The notes: generated by a model from the sequence alone, not told the origin. Shown: positions 25,442 to 34,615, counted from the stretch's first letter. The stretch is DNA of 58,532 nt from Streptomyces sioyaensis (GCF_004122735.1 NZ_SDIF01000037.1:1-58532); one strand, 5' to 3'. Program-made: numbers and translations.

Positions 25442-26503
25442 CTAGCCCAGCCGGGGCTTGATCTGCTCGGTGAAGATTGTCTGCTTCTGCTCGGCGCTCA
25501 GATGGCAGGCGGCGGCGCGGCCCGCCTCCAGCAGCGGCCGCTCGTCGGTGCACCGCGCCCCGCCGACCTCGTCCGTGAAGCCGCAGCGGGGGTGGAAGGC
25601 GCAGCCCGAGGGCGGGTTGAGCAGGCTCGGCGGGGTACCCGGGATCGGGTGCAGCGCCTCGCTGACGTCCGAGGAGAGCCGCGGCATCGAGCTGAGCAGG
25701 CCCCAGGTGTACGGGTGGCGGGGCTGGGTGAGGATCTCCTTGACGGAGCCCCGCTCCACGGCCCGGCCCGCGTACATCACCAGCAGCTTGTCCGCCGTGT
25801 TGGCGACCACGCCGAGGTCGTGGGTGATCAGGATGATCGCGGAGCCGAACTCCTGCTGGAGGTCCTTGAGCAGGTCGAGGATCTGCGCCTGGACGGTGAC
25901 GTCCAGGGCGGTGGTCGGCTCGTCGGCGATCAGCAGCTGGGGGTTGCAGACCAGCGCCATGGCGATCATCGCGCGCTGGCGCATACCGCCGGAGAACTGG
26001 TGCGGATAGTCGTCCACCCGCAGGCTGGGCTGCGGGATGCCGACCTTGGTCAGCATCTCGATGGCGCGCTGCCGGCCCTCGCGCTTGCTGGCGCCGGTGT
26101 GCTTCATGAACGGCTCGGCGATCTGCCGGCCGACGGTGTAGTACGGCGACAGGGCGGTCAGCGCGTCCTGGAAGATCATCGCCATCTTGTTGCCGCGGAG
26201 CTTTTCCAGGCTCTTCTCCCGGGCCCCGGTCAGCTCGTCCCCGTCCAGGACGATTTCGCCGCCGATCTCGGTGGCCTTCGGGTTGTGCAGCCCCAGGATC
26301 GCGAGGTTGGTCACCGACTTGCCGGAGCCCGATTCACCGACGATGCCGAGCGTCTCGCCGCGTTCCAGATCGAAGGAGAGACCGTCGACCGCCTTGACGA
26401 TGCCGTCCTCGGTGGAGAACCGCACGTGCAGATCGCGGACGGACAGGAAGGGGTCGGACCCGGACGGCACCTCGGTGCCTTCGGTCTTGGTGAGTGTGGT
26501 CAC
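25442..26503 (-). CDS. bldKD: BldKD, oligopeptide ABC transporter ATPase
   Basis: OppD-type ATPase of the bldK importer. The chosen GTG (VTTLTKTEG) has AGGAG 7 bases upstream, and that site overlaps the stop codon of bldKC. Walker A GESGSGKS, signature FSGGMRQRAMIAMAL, Walker B LLIADEPTTALDVT and the Cys-rich extension (CAFHPRCGFTDEVGGARC) are present. 353 aa is normal. A much longer open frame extends upstream on this strand but overlaps bldKC and is not coding. Confidence 0.88.
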   Translation of the reverse strand: MTTLTKTEGTEVPSGSDPFLSVRDLHVRFSTEDGIVKAVDGLSFDLERGETLGIVGESGSGKSVTNLAILGLHNPKATEIGGEIVLDGDELTGAREKSLEKLRGNKMAMIFQDALTALSPYYTVGRQIAEPFMKHTGASKREGRQRAIEMLTKVGIPQPSLRVDDYPHQFSGGMRQRAMIAMALVCNPQLLIADEPTTALDVTVQAQILDLLKDLQQEFGSAIILITHDLGVVANTADKLLVMYAGRAVERGSVKEILTQPRHPYTWGLLSSMPRLSSDVSEALHPIPGTPPSLLNPPSGCAFHPRCGFTDEVGGARCTDERPLLEAGRAAACHLSAEQKQTIFTEQIKPRLG

Positions 26504-26514
26504 TTCAGGCTCTC

Positions 26515-27486
26515 CTAGGACAGGCGCACGCGCGGGTCGATGAAGGCGTACGTCGCATCCACGATGATGTTGAACACCAGGATCAGGGCGGCGCTGAAGA
26601 TCAGCACGCCCATGACCATGGGCAGATCGAGGGTGAGGACGGAGTCGATCGCCAGGCGGCCGATGCCCGCCAGCTGGAAGGTGAACTCGGTGATCATCGC
26701 GCCGCCGAACAGCGAGCTCAGGTCCATGCCGAGGATGGTCACGATGGGGATCAGCGACCCGCGCCAGGCGTAGCGCAGGAAGACGTACGAGCTGGACATG
26801 CCCTTGGCCTTGGCCGTCCGGACGTGTTCCTCCTGCAGCTGCTCGATCATCGTCGAGCGGGACATACGGGTGTACTGCGCGGTGAAGATCGTCGCCATCA
26901 CGATCCAGGGGAGCAGCAGCCCCATGAACCAGCCGGCGGGGTCCGAGGTGAAGTCCACGTACTTGGGGGACTCCATGATGCCGCTGTAGACGAAGAGACC
27001 GAGCGCGATCGGACCGAGGATGTAGATCTGCGCCGAGCTCAGCACCATCGAGACCGAGGTGAGCGCCTTGTCCAGGAACGAGCCGCGCTTGTAGGCGGCG
27101 ATCAGTCCGGTGCCCAGGCCCACGGTCAGGAACACCGCGGCGCCGCCGATGGCCAGCGAGGCGGTGGTGGGCAGCCGGTCCATCAGGGTCGACCAGACGT
27201 CCTGCTTGGTGGCGAAGGAGTAGCCGAAGCACGGGGCGCTGCAGTGGCCGATGGAGTAGTCGCGGCCGGCGAAGATGCCGACGATGAAGTCCCAGAACTG
27301 GGTCGGCAGGGGCTTGTCGAGGCCGAGGTTCTGGTGGATCAGCGCGATGTTGTCCGCGGTGCAGTTCTTGCCGCAGGACATCGCGGCCGGGTCACCGGCA
27401 CCGAAGAAGACGAAGAAGGTGAAGGCACTGAGCAGAACAAGGATGACAACAGCGCCGAACGTCCGGCGAAGTAGGAATTGAAGCAT
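26515..27486 (-). CDS. bldKC: BldKC, oligopeptide ABC transporter permease
   Basis: OppB-type permease: N-terminal LQFLLRRTFGAVVILVLLSA helix, a periplasmic segment with paired cysteines (CGKNCTADN and HCSAPCFGY), and an EAA loop EHVRTAKAKGMSSSYVFLRY. About six membrane segments in 323 aa. It is preceded by a 131-base gap containing a strong hairpin, and its stop codon overlaps the ribosome site of bldKD. Confidence 0.88.
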   Translation of the reverse strand: MLQFLLRRTFGAVVILVLLSAFTFFVFFGAGDPAAMSCGKNCTADNIALIHQNLGLDKPLPTQFWDFIVGIFAGRDYSIGHCSAPCFGYSFATKQDVWSTLMDRLPTTASLAIGGAAVFLTVGLGTGLIAAYKRGSFLDKALTSVSMVLSSAQIYILGPIALGLFVYSGIMESPKYVDFTSDPAGWFMGLLLPWIVMATIFTAQYTRMSRSTMIEQLQEEHVRTAKAKGMSSSYVFLRYAWRGSLIPIVTILGMDLSSLFGGAMITEFTFQLAGIGRLAIDSVLTLDLPMVMGVLIFSAALILVFNIIVDATYAFIDPRVRLS

Positions 27487-27540
27487 GGCAGTTCGCTGCT
27501 CTCAGGACGGCGGCGGCAGTGGGTGTGAGGGGTGGCTGGG

Positions 27541-27592
27541 AAGGCCCCGGAGGGCGCGCGTTCCGCCGTGTGCGCGCTCTCCGGAGTGCCTT
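27541..27592 (-). promoter_or_regulatory. Large intercistronic hairpin between bldKB and bldKC
   Basis: Inverted repeat with a 14-bp core (CCGGAGGGCGCGCG against TGCGCGCTCTCCGG, one internal mismatch) extended by AAGGC/GCCTT at the outside. It lies 25 bases after the bldKB stop codon within the operon. Such hairpins commonly stabilise the binding-protein mRNA and reduce read-through to the permease and ATPase genes. That role is inferred. Confidence 0.65.
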
Positions 27593-27617
27593 CGTCAGAC
27601 GAGGTGGTGCGCTCTCG

Positions 27618-29417
27618 TCACTTCTTGAGGAACAGCTGGTTCGGGTCGACGTAGCTGACGTCCAGGTTGTAGCGGGTGCCGCCGACGTTCGAGCCGTAGA
27701 GCTGGAGCACCTTGGTGTAGAAGACCGGCGCGGCCGGGTTGACCTTCTCCACGATGTACTGGTGCAGCTTCTGCCACTCGGCGGTGGCCTTGGCGACGTC
27801 CGTGATCTTCGTGATGCGGGCGATCTCGGAGTTCACGTGCTTGTCGTTGACGTGCGAGTAGTTCGACGCGCCGTCCTGGATGGTGGTGCCGTCGTAGGAC
27901 GGCGGGATGACGGTCGAGGCGTCCGGCCAGTCCTGGCCCCAGCCGGTCATGTAGATGTCGAAGCCGTTCTTGACCTTGCCCATCTGCTCGTACCAGGAGG
28001 CGGCGTCGACCTCCTTCTTCTGCACGTTGAAGCCGGCCTTGGTCAGCGCGTCCTCGATGACGACGGCTTCCTTCTGGCGCGCCTCGGTGTTGGAGTAGGC
28101 GTAGACGAGCTTCATGCCCGTCTTGCCGGCCTCCTTGAGGAGCTTCTTGGCCTTCTCCGGCTCACCGTTGGGGTGCGAGAGCTTGCCGTAGGGGTCGTAG
28201 CCCTTCTTGTAGCCCGCGACGGTCGGGGCGAGCAGACCGCCCGCGATCTCGCCGCCGTAGCTGCCGCCGTTGACCCGGACGATCTGCTGGTTCGGCAGGG
28301 CGTAGGTGATCGCGTCGCGGATCTTCTTGTCCTTGAGGCGGTCCATGTTGAAGTTCATCTGCCACACGTAGGGCTGGTAGCCCTGGACCAGGCGCTTGCT
28401 GGCGCTGGCGTTGTCCAGCACGTTCTTGGTCAGCGTCGGGTCGACCGAGTTGGTGAAGCTGATCGCGTTCTTGGCCTCACCCTGGTCGGCCATCAGGCGC
28501 TTGGTGGAGTCCGAGGCCTGGTGGTTGAAGGTGATGTTGTACCCGTCGGGGTACTGGTGGCGCATCGGGTCCGTCTTCGGGTCCCAGTTCTTGTTCCGGA
28601 CCAGCTGCATGGCCTTGCCGGACTTGAACGAGGCGATCTTGTACGGGCCGGAGCACACCGGGGCGACGTCGTAGGCGTCCTTGGTGTCCTTCGCGCTGTC
28701 CGGCACCGCGCTGTAGCCGGGCATCGTCAGCGCGTACGGCAGCTGCGAGTTCGGCTCCTTGAAGTGGAAGATGATGGTCTTCGCGTCCGGGGTGTCCAGC
28801 ACGTTCTTGGGCAGGTGGTCGCCCTTGTACGGACCGTCCGGCAGCGCCTTGCGGTACGCGGTGCCGGCGCCGGACAGCCAGGTCTGGATGTAGGTCGGAC
28901 CGTCGGTGATGAACTTGGAGTACAGCCGCTCGATGCTGTGGCGGATGTCCTTCGAGGTGATCGGCGTGCCGTCCTCGAACTTGATGCCGTCCTTGAGCGT
29001 GTACTTCCAGGTCTTGCCGCCGTCGGACATCTGGCCGGCGTCGGTGGCGAGGTCGCCCACGACCTTGGCGTTGCCCTTGTCGTCCTGCTTGAAGCTGGTC
29101 AGGCCGCGGAAGATCAGCTGCGACAGCGCCTTCATGTCGCTGACGTACATCTGGCCCGGGTCCAGGTGGTTGTAGCTGTCACGCTGGTAGACGCGGATGG
29201 TGCCACCGGCGTGGGCGCCCTTGACGGCGACCGCGGGGCCGGTGGAATCGGCGGCGGTACCCATCGGGATCGCCTTCGCCTGGGCCGCGGCGTCCTTGTC
29301 GGTCTGCGACTTGTCCTGGTTGGAGCCGCTGCCGCCGCTGCAACCGGTGAGCGCGAGCGAGCCGGCCGCGAGGGCCACTATCGCCGCGCGTGCTCTGCGC
29401 GTAGAAAGTGCGTTCAT
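27618..29417 (-). CDS. bldKB: BldKB, oligopeptide-binding lipoprotein
   Basis: Extracytoplasmic peptide-binding lipoprotein of the bldK importer, thought to capture an extracellular developmental signal. The signal peptide has RR early, then a clean lipobox (LTGC, lipid Cys26) followed by a Ser/Gly/Gln linker. Family 5 blocks: GGTIRVYQRDSYNHLDPGQM, WKYTLKDGIKFEDGTPITSK, VCSGPYKIASF, GWGQDWPDASTVIPPSYDG. 599 residues matches the unusually long BldKB size. It is flanked by 104- and 131-base gaps, unlike the tight spacing of the downstream genes, so it may be expressed more strongly than them. Confidence 0.9.
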   Translation of the reverse strand: MNALSTRRARAAIVALAAGSLALTGCSGGSGSNQDKSQTDKDAAAQAKAIPMGTAADSTGPAVAVKGAHAGGTIRVYQRDSYNHLDPGQMYVSDMKALSQLIFRGLTSFKQDDKGNAKVVGDLATDAGQMSDGGKTWKYTLKDGIKFEDGTPITSKDIRHSIERLYSKFITDGPTYIQTWLSGAGTAYRKALPDGPYKGDHLPKNVLDTPDAKTIIFHFKEPNSQLPYALTMPGYSAVPDSAKDTKDAYDVAPVCSGPYKIASFKSGKAMQLVRNKNWDPKTDPMRHQYPDGYNITFNHQASDSTKRLMADQGEAKNAISFTNSVDPTLTKNVLDNASASKRLVQGYQPYVWQMNFNMDRLKDKKIRDAITYALPNQQIVRVNGGSYGGEIAGGLLAPTVAGYKKGYDPYGKLSHPNGEPEKAKKLLKEAGKTGMKLVYAYSNTEARQKEAVVIEDALTKAGFNVQKKEVDAASWYEQMGKVKNGFDIYMTGWGQDWPDASTVIPPSYDGTTIQDGASNYSHVNDKHVNSEIARITKITDVAKATAEWQKLHQYIVEKVNPAAPVFYTKVLQLYGSNVGGTRYNLDVSYVDPNQLFLKK

Positions 29418-29521
29418 GGGATTCCAAGCACCTGCCTGTCAGTTGGTGACGAGATGTGCTGTCTGACGCATCCCGGGCAGACCCGGCAGGGGTGACAGCA
29501 AGCCCCCCTTCAAGTGGACGA

Positions 29522-30556
29522 TCAGCGCCCGGACTTGGGATCGAAGGCGTCGCGTACCGAGTCTCCGAGGAGGTTGAAGCAGAGCACGAAGATCAGCATG
29601 GCTACGGCGGGGAAGAGCAAGAAGGTGGGGTCGTTCTCGTAGTACCGGGCGCCCGCCTGGAACAGCCGGCCCCAGTCGGGGGTCGGCTCCACGATGCCGA
29701 CACCCAGGAAGGACAGGCCCGCCTCGGAGGTCACGAAGAGGGGCAGCATGTAGGTGCTCTGCACCAGGACCGGGGTGACCACGTTCGGCAGCAGCTCCTT
29801 GCGGATGATCCGCCAGGGCGAGGCACCGGTGATCTTGGCCGCCTCGACGAACTCCCGCTCGCGCAGGGACAGCACCTGGCCGCGCAGCAGTCGCGCCAGA
29901 CCCATCCAGCCGAGGAACCACTGCACGATGACCAGGGCGCAGACCCGCACGTACGTGGGCGTCTCATCGCCCGGCGGCACGAAGAGGGCCACCACGACCG
30001 GCATGAACGCCACGAACGTCAGCTGGCTGGGGAACGCCAGCAGGAAGTCGATCACCCGGCTGAGGAAGTAGTCGGTCCGGCCGCCGACGTATCCGGCCGT
30101 GACGCCGATGAGGATGCCGGTGACCACGGTCAGCAGGGTCACCGCCACGGAGATGCCCAGCGACATCCGCATCCCGTAGACCAACTGCATGAACACATCG
30201 CGGCCCAGGGACGGTTCGACGCCGAACCAGTGCTCGGGGGAGATGCCGCCGTTGGCGCCCGCGGGGTAGCCGAACTCGTCGAGGAGGTTGGGGTCGTTGT
30301 TCCCGTAGAGCGTGTACGGGTCCTTGCCGTACAGCGAACCGATCACCGGGGCCAGCGCCGCGATGACGAAGAAGGCCAGCACGACGATCGCGCAGATGAC
30401 GCCCGTGCGGTCGCGCTTGAAGCGCATCCACATCAATTGGCCGGGGGATCGGCCGACGAGCTCACCGCCCTTGCTCTTCTTTTCCTTCTTCAGACCTTGG
30501 GGCTCAAGTCCTGGGGTGTCGGACTGTGCAGCCGCGGTCTGGGATGGACTAGTCAT
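29522..30556 (-). CDS. bldKA: BldKA, oligopeptide ABC transporter permease
   Basis: OppC-type permease, first gene of the operon. A cytoplasmic N-terminus of about 45 residues (Ser/Gln-rich, then LKKEKKSKGG) precedes the first helix (IVVLAFFVIAALAPVIGSLY). The HWFGVEPSLGRDVFMQLVYG block and EAA loop REFVEAAKITGASPWRIIRK are diagnostic. 344 aa. The ribosome site is weak (GGGGGC). Having the permease first, then the lipoprotein, then permease and two ATPases is the bldK order and differs from most opp operons, which start with the binding protein. Confidence 0.88.
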   Translation of the reverse strand: MTSPSQTAAAQSDTPGLEPQGLKKEKKSKGGELVGRSPGQLMWMRFKRDRTGVICAIVVLAFFVIAALAPVIGSLYGKDPYTLYGNNDPNLLDEFGYPAGANGGISPEHWFGVEPSLGRDVFMQLVYGMRMSLGISVAVTLLTVVTGILIGVTAGYVGGRTDYFLSRVIDFLLAFPSQLTFVAFMPVVVALFVPPGDETPTYVRVCALVIVQWFLGWMGLARLLRGQVLSLREREFVEAAKITGASPWRIIRKELLPNVVTPVLVQSTYMLPLFVTSEAGLSFLGVGIVEPTPDWGRLFQAGARYYENDPTFLLFPAVAMLIFVLCFNLLGDSVRDAFDPKSGR

Positions 30557-31024
30557 CGCGAAGTGCCCCCGCGCCGAGTTCTCTTGGAACGTGAAGCGGC
30601 ACCGATTCGCACCGCTGGATGAGCGGACTTTCGCAAGTTATTTACGGCGGAGTCAAGGGGATCGCGTGCGCTCATGCGCAGGTCGTCTGCTTCTTGAGCG
30701 AAGATTGCGCATATCGACGCCCGGGCGTGCTTGACAAGTGGGCGGGATATGCGGCATGGGCGGACATATCGGTACGAACCGCTTTAACATGCTGGCAACT
30801 TCCCCGTCGCAACTCCGATATACGGACGCGCCATGATGAACAACGTACGGCCGTGCGGGTGCCGTAGACCGGCCGGGATGCCAGGTGGGCACCCCGGCCG
30901 GTCGTCGTGTGCCGTTTTCGTCCGTTGCTCCATTCGGGTCAGTTGTCCCGGCGCCGAGACTGCAGTAGACCTGCGGTAGGTGCCGCCGGAACGGGGGTGC
31001 CGGGAACGAACCGAGGACAACGAC
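30557..31024. other. Divergent intergenic region upstream of bldKA, with hairpin
   Basis: About 470 bases, locally less GC-rich than the genes around it. It should contain the bldK promoter (to the left) and that of the membrane protein gene (to the right). A perfect 11-bp stem (GACCGGCCGGG/CCCGGCCGGTC) at 30867-30903 looks like a terminator, but no gene was found that reads into it. TTGACA occurs at 30731 without a good -10 at normal spacing. An open frame of 82 codons just before the hairpin lacks a ribosome site and codon bias. Confidence 0.5.
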
Positions 31025-32146
31025 GTGGACAGGGGGCAGGCCGTGTCCACAGTGCGGGACAGCGTTCTCACCCGCGGTGCGCGCGGAGCCGGCGCCGTGA
31101 TCTGCCTGCTGCTCGCGCTGCTCGCCGCGGGCTGGATCATCCGGGACCTGGTCGTCGCCGAGCACCGCGCGGATGTGTGGTGGGCCTGGCTCGGCGAGAC
31201 CCGCAGGCCACGGGAGTTCACCGCCTGGGCCACCTCGGCGCTCGACCCGCTGCTGGTGCTCGGCGCGCTCGCCGCCGCGGTGGCCCAGGTGCGCAGCGCC
31301 GTCGCCTCGTCCGTCGCCGCGGGCGCCCTGCTGTCCCTGGCGGCCGCCGTCGCGCTGCTGCGGATCCCGCTGGTGTGGGTGCTGGGCGCGGACTGGCTCC
31401 AGGGACTGGACGGCGGGCTCACCGGGTGGGCACGGATCACCGTCCTCGCCCAACTCGCCCTGGCGGCGGCACTGTTCGTGGTGGTCGCGACGGGCCGGCG
31501 GCGGCCGCCCGGCAGGCCGGGCCGGCACGCGGCGGGGGCGGCGCCGGTGTACGGCGTGGTCCGTGCGGTGCCGTCCGTAGTCGGGCCCGGGCGCCCCGGC
31601 AGCCCGTACCGGGGGCCGGCCGTCACTGCCGGCGTCCTCCTGGGGGCCGCCGGCCTCACCCTCGCCGGCTGGGAGATCCACTGGCGGCAGCAGCTCGGCT
31701 GGTACCTCTACCGCAAGGGGCTGCTGGGCGACGCCTCCGTCTTCCGGGCCCTGTTGCAGCCCCCGGTGCACTGGCAGGGGGCCGCGCTGGCCGTCCTGGC
31801 CCTGGGGGCCGCGGCCGCCGCACTGCGCCGTGCGGCCGTCGGCCGGCCCGCCGCGCTGACGGCCGCGGCGCTGCTGCTGGCGCACGGGGCCGTGGCGCTC
31901 GTCCATACCGCCCGGGCCGGGGAGTTCGGCCGCCTGGCCGCGCTGCCCGTGCACACCCAACTGGAGGCGGGCACCGCCGTGTTCGTGGCGGCCGCCGCCC
32001 TCGTCGTACTGCTCGCGGCGGCCCGGCCCGGCCTGCCGGACACCTCCCGGGACCTCGACGCCGTGCGGGCCTACGGCATGGCCCCGGACGAGGAGCGGCC
32101 GCCGCACGCCCCGCCCCCGCCGTCCACGCTGCCGCCCGGCTGGTAG
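31025..32146 (+). CDS. Multi-pass membrane protein of unknown function
   Basis: About eight hydrophobic segments in 373 residues, for example GAVICLLLALLAAGWIIRDL, LLVLGALAAAVAQV, AAGALLSLAAAVALLRIPLV, LAQLALAAALFVVVATG, GVLLGAAGLTLAGW, ALAVLALGAAAAAL, AAALLLAHGAVALVH and FVAAAALVVLLAA. The tail is Pro-rich. No transporter or enzyme motif was recognised. GTG at the chosen start has GAGG 8 bases upstream, and another GTG six codons later (with AGGGGG) is equally possible. It faces the S9 peptidase gene convergently. Confidence 0.75.
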   Translation: MDRGQAVSTVRDSVLTRGARGAGAVICLLLALLAAGWIIRDLVVAEHRADVWWAWLGETRRPREFTAWATSALDPLLVLGALAAAVAQVRSAVASSVAAGALLSLAAAVALLRIPLVWVLGADWLQGLDGGLTGWARITVLAQLALAAALFVVVATGRRRPPGRPGRHAAGAAPVYGVVRAVPSVVGPGRPGSPYRGPAVTAGVLLGAAGLTLAGWEIHWRQQLGWYLYRKGLLGDASVFRALLQPPVHWQGAALAVLALGAAAAALRRAAVGRPAALTAAALLLAHGAVALVHTARAGEFGRLAALPVHTQLEAGTAVFVAAAALVVLLAAARPGLPDTSRDLDAVRAYGMAPDEERPPHAPPPPSTLPPGW

Positions 32147-32161
32147 AGCGCATTCCGCCGT

Positions 32162-32189
32162 CCCGCCGTGTCCCCGGGGGTACGGCGGG
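32162..32189. terminator. Bidirectional terminator between membrane protein and S9 peptidase genes
   Basis: 8-bp stem CCCGCCGT/ACGGCGGG with a 12-base loop in the 55-base gap between convergent genes. Confidence 0.6.
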
Positions 32190-32201
32190 GGCCGTGGCGC
32201 G

Positions 32202-34391
32202 TCAGGCGGGCATCCCCAACGACCGCTTGAGGAAGTCGACTTGGAGCAGCAGCAGGTTTTCGGCCACCTGCTCCTGCGAGGCCATATGGGTCACCCCGGT
32301 CAGCGGCAGCATCTCGTGCGGGCGGCCCGCGGCCAGCAGCGCCGCGGACAGCCGCAGCGCATGCGCCACGACGACGTTGTCGTCCGCGAGGCCGTGCACC
32401 AGCAGCAGGGGACGGTGCGGCTCCACCGCTCCGGACAGCCCCTCGTCCGTGACCAGCGAGTTCGCGGCGTAGACCGCCGGTTCCTCGTCCGGGTGGCCCA
32501 GATACCGCTCCTGGTAGTGGGTGTCGTACAGCCGCAGGTCGGACACCGGCGCACCCACCACCGCCGCATGGAAGACATCGGGGCGGCGCAGCGCCGCCAG
32601 CCCCGCGAGGTAGCCGCCGAAGGACCAGCCGCGGATCGCCACCCGCGACAGGTCGAGGGGAAAGGATCCGGCCAGCGCGTGCAGGGCGTGGATCTGGTCG
32701 TCCAGCGCGACGCCGGCGACGTCGCGGAACATCGCCTTCTCCCATGCGGGGGAGCGGCCCGGGGTGCCCCGGCCGTCCGCGACGATCACCGCGAAACCCT
32801 GGTCGGCGAACCACTGCGAGGTCAGATGGGCATGGTGCGAGGCCACCACCCGCTGGCCGTGCGGACCGCCGTACGGATCCATCAGCACCGGCAGCGGACC
32901 GTCGTCGTCCGTATATCCGGCGGGCAGCAGCACCGCGCACGGAATCTCCCGCTCCCCGGCCCGGACCAGGCGGGGGCGGGCGGTCAGCACCGGCTCCTCG
33001 GCGCACGAGCCGATCGTGGCGAGGGTCTTCTCCCCGCCGTCCGGATCCAGCCGCACCACCTCCGCCCGGGTGCCGGGCCACTCCAGCGACGTCTGGGACA
33101 GCACGGTCAGCGCGCCGCCGCGCACCGCGGAGGACACCGTCGGATACGGCCGCTCGCCCACCCGCTCCCAGCCGCCCTGGTCACCGCTGCCGCGGAACCA
33201 GGCGCGATAGACCCCGATGTCGTGCATGTCGGCGCCGCTCGCGGAGAAGAGGACGTCGTCCTCGCCGATGTCCAGGACGGCCCGGACGTGCAGCGGTGCC
33301 CCGGTCAGCGGGCGGGCGCCGACGAACAGCTTGCGTGCGCCGCCCTCGTCGGCGATCCGCACCAGCCGGCCGTCCGGGGTCCAGGCCGGCACCCCGGGGA
33401 ACGGCTCGACCCATGCCGCGTCCTCGTCGTCGTGCACCGTGCGGGTCGCGCCGGTCGTGGTGTCGACGGTCAGATAGCGCTGGTCGCGCTGGTCGCGGGC
33501 CTGGACGAGCAGCAGCGGCGGCCCGGCCGCGGACCAGTGGACGCGCGCGAGGTAGGGGTAGCGCTCGGTGTCCCAGACGACGTCCGTGCGCGAGCCGTCC
33601 AGCCCGAAGAGCGCGAGGGTGACCTCGGCGTTGCGGGTACCCGCCGCCGGGTACGCGATCCGGGCGGGCTCCTGGTCCGGATGGGCGGGGTCGGAGATCC
33701 ACCAGCGCTGCACCGGCGCCTCGTCGACCCGCGCGGCCAGCACCGCGTCGCTGTCCGGGGACCACCAGAAGCCCCGGTAGCGGCCCATCTCCTCGGCCGC
33801 GATGAACTCCGCGAGCCCCCAGGTCACCTCGGGCCCGTCGGGCTCCGCCAGCACCCGGTCGGCCTGCCCGGCGGCCGCGGGATCCGCGTCGCCCGCGTCC
33901 GAGGTCGTGGTGGAGTCCACCGCGACCACCCGCAGCCGGCCGTCCGCCACGAAGGCCACCTGGCGGCCGTCCGGCGATGGGCGGGGGTCCACCACCGGCC
34001 CCTGGACCGGGAGTTCACGGGTGGTGCCGGCCCGCAGCTCGGAGACGAACAGCCGGCCGGAAAGGGGGAAAGCGGCCAATTCCACCGCGGAGTCCGTGGC
34101 GTAGCCGACGATGCCCGCCGAGCTCTCCCGGCTGCGCTCGCGGCGGGCCCGCTCCTGCGGCGGAAGCTGCTCTTCCGCGCCGGCCAGGAGGGCCTCGGGG
34201 TCGGCGGCCGTGAACTCCCGCCCCTGCTCCAGGTCGAGGACCCACAAATGCTGTCGTCGATCGGTGCCCGAAGGGGAGCGGAGGAAGACGACGCGGGCAC
34301 CGTCGGGGGAGAGCGCATAGCTGCGCGGTGCACCCAGAGTGAAGCGCTGCGTACGGGCGTATTGCCGCGGGAACGAAGGCTGTCCGGTCAT
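32202..34391 (-). CDS. S9-family serine peptidase (DPP IV/prolyl oligopeptidase-like)
   Basis: Two-domain peptidase. Residues ~1-470 form a beta-propeller of the DPP IV N-terminal type (SPDGARVVFLRS, SPDGRQVAFVADGRLRV, WWSPDSDAVLAARVDE). The C-terminal alpha/beta hydrolase has the nucleophile in RGWSFGGYLA (about Ser592), the acid in HGLADDN (about Asp669) and the histidine in VTHMAS (about residue 700). DPYGGPHGQRVV is the usual oxyanion-side motif. No signal peptide is visible, so it is probably cytoplasmic, trimming short peptides. Its closeness to two peptide importers is suggestive only. Confidence 0.93.
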   Translation of the reverse strand: MTGQPSFPRQYARTQRFTLGAPRSYALSPDGARVVFLRSPSGTDRRQHLWVLDLEQGREFTAADPEALLAGAEEQLPPQERARRERSRESSAGIVGYATDSAVELAAFPLSGRLFVSELRAGTTRELPVQGPVVDPRPSPDGRQVAFVADGRLRVVAVDSTTTSDAGDADPAAAGQADRVLAEPDGPEVTWGLAEFIAAEEMGRYRGFWWSPDSDAVLAARVDEAPVQRWWISDPAHPDQEPARIAYPAAGTRNAEVTLALFGLDGSRTDVVWDTERYPYLARVHWSAAGPPLLLVQARDQRDQRYLTVDTTTGATRTVHDDEDAAWVEPFPGVPAWTPDGRLVRIADEGGARKLFVGARPLTGAPLHVRAVLDIGEDDVLFSASGADMHDIGVYRAWFRGSGDQGGWERVGERPYPTVSSAVRGGALTVLSQTSLEWPGTRAEVVRLDPDGGEKTLATIGSCAEEPVLTARPRLVRAGEREIPCAVLLPAGYTDDDGPLPVLMDPYGGPHGQRVVASHHAHLTSQWFADQGFAVIVADGRGTPGRSPAWEKAMFRDVAGVALDDQIHALHALAGSFPLDLSRVAIRGWSFGGYLAGLAALRRPDVFHAAVVGAPVSDLRLYDTHYQERYLGHPDEEPAVYAANSLVTDEGLSGAVEPHRPLLLVHGLADDNVVVAHALRLSAALLAAGRPHEMLPLTGVTHMASQEQVAENLLLLQVDFLKRSLGMPA

Positions 34392-34454
34392 GGTGTCGAG
34401 CCTACGGGCTCACCGCGGTCGCGTTCGTGAAGATCATGTGCGCCCCCGCTCTGC

Positions 34455-34486
34455 TTCCGTGCTCCGATTTATGCGCTAGCACGGAA
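34455..34486. promoter_or_regulatory. Inverted repeat in divergent promoter region
   Basis: Perfect 9-base arms TTCCGTGCT/AGCACGGAA separated by 14 bases, in an AT-richer patch 64 bases upstream of the S9 peptidase start and 130 bases upstream of the small membrane protein. It may be an operator or a leader hairpin. Confidence 0.4.
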
Positions 34487-34615
34487 AGTTATGATCCCTT
34501 GCGCGTAGTGGGTTCGGGGTAAAGAGCCTTTGGCATACCCCGGTGTGCGTGCCGCGCAGGCGGCTCGGGCACCATCAACCCTGTCCGGACCACGAGTACT
34601 TGGAGGTGAGCCGCC

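Noticed and set aside
30619..30867. 82-codon plus-strand frame ending just before a hairpin
   Set aside because: No ribosome site, no codon bias, odd composition. The hairpin alone does not justify a gene call.
30833..30979. Possible leader peptide beginning MMNNVRPCGCRR upstream of the membrane protein gene
   Set aside because: The frame runs through the hairpin without a stop where a leader peptide would need one, and no regulated downstream biosynthetic gene is present.
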